Origin: Eleusine coracana subsp. coracana
Taxonomy: Eukaryota > Streptophyta > Magnoliopsida > Poales > Poaceae
Assembly (NCBI GenBank): GCA_032690845.1
Contig: CM064424.1
Location: forward strand, 30,304,228-30,368,227
Direction: 5' to 3'
DNA: 64,000 nt
Shown in pieces: positions 56,740-64,000 of the stretch. Under the pieces are notes generated by a model that searched no databases, was not told the origin of the DNA, and saw only the letters and a program-made list of their open reading frames with translations. Both the position numbers and the translations under genes were made by a program. The number at the start of each line of letters is the position of its first letter. Within the stretch, counting starts at the first letter, position 1.

Positions 56740-59340
56740 GGACTCACTGATCACCTTCGATCGGTCGGACCACCCTCAACACATCCCACGGTTGGGTCGA
56801 TACCCGCTCATGGTTGACCCCATCATCACGGAGGTTCGGCTCTCCAAGGTAATGATGGACGACGGGAGCTGCATCAACATCCTGTATGGTGACACGCTTG
56901 ATCTGCTTGGCATCGATCGGTCAAGTCTTTAGCCGCCAGGCACGCCCTTCCACGGGATCGTCCCGGGGCGACAAGCCATGCCTCTTGGACGGATCAGCCT
57001 CCCCATCACCTTCGAGACCCTGTCCAATTTCCCGACCGAGACCCTCATCTTCAAGGTCGTCGACTTCCCGGGTGTGTACCACACCCTCTTAGGACGCCCA
57101 TGCTACGCCAAGTTCATGGCGGTCCCCAACTACACCTACCTCAAGCTCAAGATGCCGGGACCCAAAGGGGTCATCACCGTCAATGCGTCCCTCCAGTGCG
57201 CCTTCTAGTGCGAAACGGAGAACGGCGATCTCGCGACAGCGACGGTGGCCTCCGAGGAGCTCGAGGCCATGCGAACTCGCCTCGACGAGGGGCCCCCCAA
57301 CGCCAGCCACAAGAATGCCTCCTTCAAGCCCACGGAGGACACCAAAGAGGTGCGGATCGACCCCGATGGCGATAAGGAGAAGACGGTGAGGGTGGGGGCC
57401 ACCCTCACTCCGAAATAGGAAAGCGCGCTTATCAACTTCCTCCGTGCCAACACCGAGGTTTTTGCATGGAGGCCCTCGGATATGCCTGGAAAACCGAGGG
57501 AAGTCGCTGACCACTCCTTGAACGTTAGGCCAGGCTCCAGACCGGTGAAGCAGCATCTACGTCGCTTCGACAAGGAGAAGCGCAGAGCAATCGGCGAGGA
57601 GATCACGAAGTTAAAAGCGGTCGGCTTCATCAAGGAGGTGTATCACCCCGAATGGTTAGCTAATCCTGTTCTTGTAAAAAAAAATGAATGGGAAATGGAG
57701 AATGTGTGTTGACTATACAAGCCTGAACACGACATGTCCGAAGGATCCTTTTCCTTTGCCACGCATAGACCAGATAGTTGACTCTACGGCGGGGTGCAAA
57801 ACTCTCTATTTTCTGGTCGCTTACTCTGGGTACCACCAGATTGCGATGAAAGAATCTGACCAGCTCACGACATCTTTCATTACCCCGTTTGGTTCTTACT
57901 TCTACGTAATGATGCCTTTCGGACTCAAGAACGTCGGCGCGACCTTCCAACGGTGTATGCAATGGTGCTTCGATCATTTGATCGGCCACTTGGTCGAGGC
58001 CTACATAGATGACATCATCCTCAAGACACAAATGGCAGACACCCTCGTGGCCAACCTCGAGCGAGTCTTCACGAAGCTTCACACGAACGAGGTCAAGTTG
58101 AACCCCAAGAAATGCGTCTTCGGGGTCCCGAGAGGAATGCTTCTCGGGTTCATCATCTCTGAACGGGGCATCGAGGCCAATCCCGAAAAGATCACTGCGA
58201 TCGAGCGGATGGGCCCAGTTCAAAGCCTTAAGGGGTTGCAACGTCTCACGGGTTGCCTGGCAGCATTCAGTCATGTCATATCCCGCCTTGGCAAGAGAGT
58301 GCTTCCACTATATAGGCTCCTGAAGAAGTCTGACCACTTCAAATGGACGCCCGAGGCACAGACGGCTCTCAACAATATCAACCGTGTACTGAGCGACGTC
58401 CCAGTGCTAACACCTCCGACCCCAGGCAAGGCGTTGTTATTGTATATAGCGGCAACAACCCAAGTTGTGAGCTCGGCGCTTGTAGTGGAGCGAGAAAGGG
58501 AGGGCCATGCTCTATAAGTTCAACATCCCATCTACTACGTCAGTGAGGTCCTGTCGGATTTGAAGACCCGATATCCCTAGATCCTCAAGATCCTCTATGC
58601 AGTCATGGTGGCCAGATGCAAGCTCCACCACTACTTCGACTCCCATCCGATCACACTGTGGGTTCCTTTCCTCTCTAAGAAATTACACAGAATAGGGACT
58701 TGGCAGGCAAGGTCGCCAAGTGGGCGCTCGAGCTGATGGGGCACGATGTCACGTACCAACCTCAAACGGCCATCAAATCCAAGGTGCTGGTAGACTTCAT
58801 GGTGGAGTAGACCGAAGCGCAACTCCCGCTCGCTCCCGTTGATCAAGTGTACTGGGTCATGTATTTCGACGAATCGCTCATACGCGCGGGAGCAGGGGTC
58901 GGCCTCGTCTTCATCTCTCCACTCGGGGTACATATGCAATACACCATCCGCTTACATTTCCCTGCTTCAAAGAACATCGTTGAGTACGAAGCGCTTGTCA
59001 ACGGGCTTAAGATCACCGCCGAGCTGGGCATCCGATGACTGGAGATCCGGGGCGACTCCCAGCTCGTGGTCGACCAAATCATGAAAGAGTCCAGCTGTCG
59101 TACGGATACCATGGCACTCTACTGCCAGGAAGTTCGCAAACTCAAGGGCGGTTCAATGGGCTGGAACTAAGGCACATCCCGCAACGCCTCAACGAGCCGG
59201 CCAATGTGCTGGCCAAGATGGCATCCAGCCGAGGGCAGATTCTGCTTGCTGTCTTCATGAACGACCATCAACACCCCTCGGTCCGCCCTAAGGAGCCCGT
59301 GGGACCCTAAGGGGAGCCGGTCAATCCCGAAGAGCTCGGA
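56740..59340 (+). pseudogene. Pol of Tat element 2: protease, RT, RNase H and second RNase H
   Basis: Protease: 56757-57210 with DDGSCINILYGDTL, where the family has DGGS. RT: the longest open part is 57684-58517 (277 aa), including FITPFGSYFYVMMPFGLKN, the catalytic AYIDDIIL at about 58000, NPKKCVFGVPRGMLLGF and TAIERMGPVQSLKGLQRL. The RNase H region spans about 58340-58800 and is broken. A second, archaeal-type RNase H follows at 58840-59240 (VMYFDESLIRAGAGVGLV, VEYEALVNGLKI, IRGDSQLVVDQIMKES), with its three acidic positions kept. Stops occur at about 57208, 57417, 58515, 58808 and 59035. The two RNase H domains together define the Tat lineage. Confidence 0.85.
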
Positions 59341-59364
59341 TGAACGACAAAAGAGTCGCTCTTA

Positions 59365-60150
59365 GAGACTCCGCCACTCGGGGTGAGCGACGACGGCCCA
59401 GTCGACGCGGATGTGGTAGTCATCGCAAAACTTCAGGAATTTCTTCCCGGTAAATTGCGTCCCATTATTGGTGATTATGGAGTTTGGGACCCCAAACCGA
59501 TAGATGATGTCGAGGAAAAACTCGACCGCCTCTTTAGACCATATCTTCACTAACGGGCGTGCTTCGATCCACTTGGTGAATTTGTCGACCGCGACAAGCA
59601 AGTGGGTGTAGCCCCCGGGAGCTTTCTTGAGCAGTCCGACTAGGTCCAAGCCCCAAACCGCAAAGGGCCACGCGAGGGGAATTATCCGAAGGGCTTGGGC
59701 CAGGAGGTGTGTTTGGCGGGTGTAGTATTGGCAACCCTTGTAGGTTTTGACTATGCGGGTTGCGTCGCCCACGGCAGTCGGCCAGTAGAAGCCCTGGCGG
59801 AAGGAGTTGCCTACGAGGGTTTGAGGCACCGCATGATGATTGTAGAACCCCCCCCCCCCTCATGGATATCGACGAGAAGATGAATGCCCTCGTTGATGGG
59901 AATGCACTACTGCATGATTTTGTTGACACTGTGCTTGTAAAGCTCTCCGTCGACCAAAGTGAATGACTTGGCACGATGATAGAGTCACTTTGCTTCGGTC
60001 CCGTTAGTGGGAAGCATGCCGCAAGCCAGGAACTCAATCTACGAGATTCGTCAGTCGCGGGGAGGCACGTCCCGCTTGATGAGGGGGTCGATTCACTCAA
60101 CCCCCAAGTCGTCCGACTCGTGTGAGTCGTCAGGCCCGTCGATCTCCATG
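59365..60150 (-). pseudogene. Integrase core and zinc-binding region, inverted within pol
   Basis: On the minus strand, with breaks, it reads from about 60145: the linker, an HHCC-like region (YHRAKSFTLVDGEL), then QTLVGNSFRQGFYWP, CQYYTRQTH, WPFAVWGLDLVG, YTHLLVAVDKFTKWIEA, IYRFGVPNSIITNNGTQF, CDDYHIRVDWAVVAHP. The usual order would put this on the plus strand between the second RNase H and the integrase C-terminus. The frame ends EWRSL at 59362. The third catalytic residue lies in the plus-strand remainder. The segment is about 785 bp. Confidence 0.85.
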
Positions 60151-60720
60151 ACAGAGCGGGCGAACGGCACGATACTCCAGGGGCTGAAGCCACGAATCTT
60201 CAACCCCACCGTCGTCTTCAACCACCTGAAGCAATTCAGCGGATGATGGGCAGCCAAGCTACACGCGGTGCTCTAGAGTCTGCGCACAACCAAGAGCCGC
60301 GCGACGGGCTTCACGCCCTTCTTTATAGTCTATGGCTTGGAAGCAATCCTGCCCACCGATCTGGACTATGGAGCACCAAAAGTGCGCGCATGTACCGAGC
60401 AAGGCAACAATGCGGCTCTCCAAGACACGCTAGACCAAATAGATGAGGCGCAAGGTGTCGCGCTCCTCCACTTGGCCAAGTACCAGCAAGCACTCCGGCG
60501 CTACCATGACCGCAACGTGAGGGATGGAGGCCTGCTCGTGGATGATCTCATTTTGTGCAGGGTTTAAGACATCAGGGGTCGGCACAAGCTATCTCCGCCT
60601 TTGGAAGGACCGTACGTCGTCTCTCGAGTCCTCCGACTCGGCACTTACAAGCTAAAGACCATGATTGGCGGTCAGCTCAAGAATGCATGGAACATTTCAT
60701 AGCTATGTAAATTCTATCCC
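60145..60720 (+). pseudogene. Integrase C-terminal part of Tat element 2
   Basis: Plus strand. It resumes at ERANGTILQGLKPRIF (60155), then after a stop WAAKLHAVL, LRTTKSRATGFTPFF, VYGLEAILPTDLDYGAP, and continues 60337-60567 (QALRRYHDRNVRDGG) into LSPPLEGPYVVSRVLRLGTYKL. It is the right half of the integrase whose left half is inverted. Confidence 0.85.
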
Positions 60721-61210
60721 TAGCTTTTTGTTTTGTGCACCATCGCACACCTTGCTCGCTCTCAAGTGACACGTCGACCCCTCCAAAAGGGGTCGGGCGG
60801 CACTCGAGGGCTACAGAGTACATGGCATCTCACCTTTTTCTTTCTTGTAAAGTAAAAGATGTAACTACATCGAACCTTGAAACTCACTATGGTGAGAAGC
60901 AAAGTAAGCCGTGAGCCACACAGGTTCACGGTCGAGTCGGTCGGACGACGCAGTGTCGTGCTAGCCCCAGCGGCCACGACAACGGCGATCACTGACGAGA
61001 CCAAACTTCGAAGGGCTCGGGGGCTCAGACTTTGTGGATCAAAACAGGAGAGGCAAAGGGCCAACACTGCAATCAAACTAAATACAAATTAAAATTGTTT
61101 AAGGCCACAACGGGCCAACGGAGCCAACCAACCACCAGTTCAAACCTAAATTATTACATGGGCACGATGACCCACCAAGACAATCAAAATAACTACAAAA
61201 CGACCACTGA
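60721..61210 (+). other. Spacer between pol and the antisense ORF
   Basis: No convincing coding region. It contains a GGGGTCG word pair (60781-60795) that resembles the LTR vocabulary. Confidence 0.5.
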
Positions 61211-64000
61211 CTAATTCTCTTCTCCTCTAGGAAGTGCCTCCTCCTCATGAGCACGGGCCACGGCGTCGACATGGAGGGCGGTGCGCACCCGGATTGCCTC
61301 CATGTGCTCGAGAGTGTGGCCATCAACGTGGCTCGAGCTCAGGGCCTCAAATTCAGTTTCGACCAGGTCAAAGTAAGTGGCCAACACGCTGAAGGCAAGG
61401 CGCACACCAAAGCACATGCCCGTCGGATCCACCCGTGTCTTACCTCCATCAGCCCCCTGACCAGCTCGACAGGCGCAACATCAAGGGGGAGATCAACTTG
61501 AAGGTCTCATACGGCCCGACCCATCAGAGCGCGGAGCGCGCCTCCTGCCTTGACTTCCTGACAGAGCGAGTCCTCGACCACCGCCAACCTGCACTCGAGG
61601 TCTGCACGAATCCACCAAGATCAACAAAACAAACGAAAGTGGAACAAAGGTAGGTAAGGAAACATGAAAAGAAATCTTACCCTCCTCCGTCTTATGAGAG
61701 CCCTGTAGCTGCGACAGATGGTCAGCTGCGGCCGTGGCCGTGTCTTGGGTCGCCTTCTCCACCCCCTCGTGGCGCTGCTTCTCCTGCTGCACCTCTTGCT
61801 GCAGCCGGCTGATCTCCTCGGCGCCGGATGCAGCCTGCACCACTGCTTCATCTCGCTCCCTTCGAACGAGGGCAAGGTCATTTGTAGCCTTACCGACCAG
61901 TTCCAGAGAAGCTTCTAGCTCGTACACTCGCGTCCCGAGGTCCTCCCCGAGCCGGCGCTGCGCCTTAAGCTCCCTGATCAGGGCCCATCGGGACGCCATA
62001 GCCGAGGTCTCACACTCGAGCGTAACGCTCGACAGGCAGCGAGGACGCGTAGTTCGGCAGGGCTGCTCAGGTCCTCCATCGACCGGAGCTCGCCCTCGAG
62101 CAATGCGCGTTCCTCGACCGAAACGGGTTAGACCCCATGACCAAGAGTGTCAGCGGCGAGCCCCGCACCGATCAGGGCAAAGTCTCTCACGTCAGTACGG
62201 GCCGGGGCAGCAACCTCTTCACTTCCGCCCGTCGCCACACCCACTAGAGTCGTGCCTCGGGCAGCCTCGATCACCGCGGAAGTTGCAGTCACTTCTGGGG
62301 GCACCGTGGCCGTCGCAACTACAGCGGCCGTGCACCCGCGCCTCCTCAGCGACGGCTGCGGCCTCTCGCGCCCACGCTTCCTCCACGGCGGCACGGGCAG
62401 CCGCATCGTGCATCCGCGCCTCCTCCGCGGCACCCACCCTCAGCTGCTTCATGATGGTCAGCTTCGGATGATGAGGGTCCTGGCCCAAGGCCCGGCGCTT
62501 CTTGGCGGGCGTGTCGCCGCCTCCCTGCTCCTCCTAGGCACGCTTCTCTACGGTGGTACCCGTCTCGGCCAGCATCTCGACTCACGCCGACTCCACCACC
62601 CCCTGGATAGGGGAACCGGCTGCCAGGACCGTTGAGACAGGCACATGCCCAACCGACACAAGCGTTTGCAGACTCTCAACCGACCCGTACCGACTCAGTG
62701 CACTGACCCGGCGGAGGCCGACGAGACCAGAGATGACCCCATTCCTAGGGTCGGCCGCGCGAAGGGCACATAGCCAAGGCCGGCTACTAGGCCGATGTCA
62801 TAATCATTGTCGTCGTCATCATCGTCATGGTCACCGTCGCCGTCACCACCGTCACCGACGTATTCCTCGTCATCGGCATCACCATTCCTGGCGGAATCCT
62901 CGAACCCACTCAAATACTCCGAGTCGTCGGAGTCCTCCTCCTCCGTCGACGTGGTTGATAGGGTGTCTTGGTTTTCACCCTGACGCTCCTTCTCCTCTCG
63001 CAGCACCTGGCGCCGCTGCTGCCTCTCCTCCTTCTCGAGCTTGGCGCGAATGTCAGCATCCTTCTTCCTTCTTGCCCCCTTCTTTGCCTCCCGCTGTGCC
63101 ACATCCCTGAAATGGTTGGCGGTTCGCCCCCCCCCCTCCATCAGTGGAAGGGACGAAGTCCGGATTAGGCTCACCCATTAGGACAAAATGCAAGGAAACA
63201 AGAAGGGAGATTAGATTCATCCACTGGGACTAAGCGAGAACCATAACAAGGATGGACGAAAGGAAAGAGAGCACGAATTCTTACCACATTGACCGCCTGC
63301 AGATCGGGCCGCATCAGTGGAGCACCCAGAATGGGCCAAGCCGACGCGGATGAGCCTAAGGCCGCCTTCACCCGCTTCCCCACCTTGGCATCGGGTAGCA
63401 GCTCCTCCACCATAACGTTGTCCGGCACCTTGTGACTGGCGTCATCGACAAGGAACATCGGGAGGTTGCGATGGCCCAGCGGCATGAACCGCCACTAGTG
63501 ATACCATCCGACGACCCCTGCGCCATTGAGCCCTAGCTCCTTCAGGTGGGCGATGGTAGCGAGCGCGTTGTTGATCCATTTCTTCCCGTCCTTCCCCACC
63601 CCCTACTTCCAACAAGCCGGGGCCACGGCGATGCTGCGCCCGGTGTACTCGGGGAGGGGATACGACTCCTCGTTGCACATGTAGAACCACCTCCTATGCC
63701 ACCCGAAGTGGGTGGTCAGAGTGGACATCTCGATGTACTGGCCCGCCCGATCGTTGCGGAGGCGAATCCCCATGCACCGGATGGTGCAGGGGAGCAAGGG
63801 AGATCTGGCGGCCGTGCGCCTGATGTAAACGGTGAGGAAGAAGTAGCACCACAAATTGAAGTTGGGCGCGATGCCGAGGAATCCCTCGCACAGGGCCACG
63901 AAGGCCGAGATGTGCTGGACCCCATTAGGGTTCAGTATCTGTAGCTCTGCCTCATAATGGTAGAGCAGGGCCCTGAGGAAGTCGTGCCCCGACCTCCCCA
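61211..64000 (-). pseudogene. Antisense ORF region (gypsy-type transposon domain plus coiled coils), broken
   Basis: Read on the minus strand from the right edge. The first part (about 63990-63300) carries a domain often annotated as a putative gypsy-type transposon protein (Transposase_28-like): FLGIAPNFNLWCYFF, GWHRRWFYMCNEE, ALATIAHLKELGLNG. It continues LGHRNLPMFLVDD. A charged and Asp-rich part (63174-62695) and an Ala/Arg-rich part follow, then a coiled coil (61999-61690: LGTRVYELEASLELVG, EEISRLQQEVQQEKQRHEG), ending EEALPRGEEN at 61211. Sites resembling introns lie near 63285-63175 and 61683-61601. Stops at about 63603 and 63496 interrupt it. Antisense ORFs between integrase and 3' LTR are known in Tat-lineage elements; function unknown. 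The N-terminus lies outside the window. Confidence 0.7.

Larger units (their letters stand above)
52885..64000 (+). mobile_element. Tat-lineage Ty3/gypsy element 2, runs out of the window
   Basis: 5' LTR 52885-54160, then gag, protease, RT, RNase H, a second RNase H, an integrase with an inverted core segment, a spacer, and a large antisense ORF region. The 3' LTR is not in the window. It is the same family as 26886-32656: both LTRs have TGTC...GACA ends, a CT tract before TATA, and near-identical protein motifs. The second RNase H and antisense ORF are marks of the Tat lineage. Stops break most frames. Confidence 0.9.

Noticed and set aside
59342..60250. A separate minus-strand retrotransposon inserted in element 2
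   Set aside because: The inverted piece begins and ends exactly where the plus-strand integrase stops and resumes. There are no LTRs or target duplications at its edges, so an internal inversion is simpler.

Overview
This is plant nuclear DNA from a grass, probably panicoid. The lineage call is inference: it rests on the transposon families, the very GC-rich gene 5' ends, the intron-split genes and the grass-type MITEs. I see no rRNA, tRNA, CRISPR array or prokaryote-style operon. Three host genes are present. A GPI-anchored-type aspartyl protease (plus, 33918-38776) faces a coiled-coil protein of unknown function (minus, 39181-40609), 404 bp apart at their 3' ends. An alpha-expansin lies at 51049-52025 (plus). 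Almost everything else is transposable-element sequence, much of it nested.

Left arm, 1-24.9 kb. A decayed minus-strand Athila-type Ty3/gypsy element (gag-protease 5445-6944, RT 2607-3623) was hit twice. One hit is a plus-strand element whose 3' LTR is 713-2606. The other is a solo LTR at 3624-5444, whose removal rejoins the host reading frame. Next come a Tat-type 3' end and LTR (6945-7866), then the env-like 3' ORF, polypurine tract and LTR of a SIRE/Maximus-type Ty1/copia element (7867-10734 and 19705-20460). That LTR is split by a 9.0-kb LTR element with no gag-pol (10735-19704). Then follows a CACTA transposon (about 20461-24901) that carries a solo Maximus-type LTR of its own (20556-22483).

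Middle, 24.9-33.2 kb. A terminal-inverted-repeat element with arms of about 200 bp (26648-33196) is split by a degenerate Tat-lineage element (26886-32656) whose 3' LTR has shrunk to about 55 bp.

Gene island, 33.9-52.9 kb. The three genes are surrounded by small non-autonomous DNA transposons (Stowaway, Tourist-like, hAT-like, mariner-derived, and GC-rich elements resembling Pack-MULEs). A short RTE-type LINE stub sits just past the expansin. The protease gene looks broken: one coding exon is absent and the frame is lost.

Right arm, 52.9-64 kb. A second Tat-lineage element of the same family begins at 52885 and runs out of the window. It has gag, protease, RT, two RNase H domains and an integrase whose core segment is inverted, followed by a long antisense ORF region with a gypsy-type transposon domain and coiled coils. 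I found no wholly unknown multi-gene system. The items most worth a second look are the antisense ORF, the inverted integrase, the missing protease exon, the CT tract at the LTR promoter, and the palindrome clusters in the copia LTRs.
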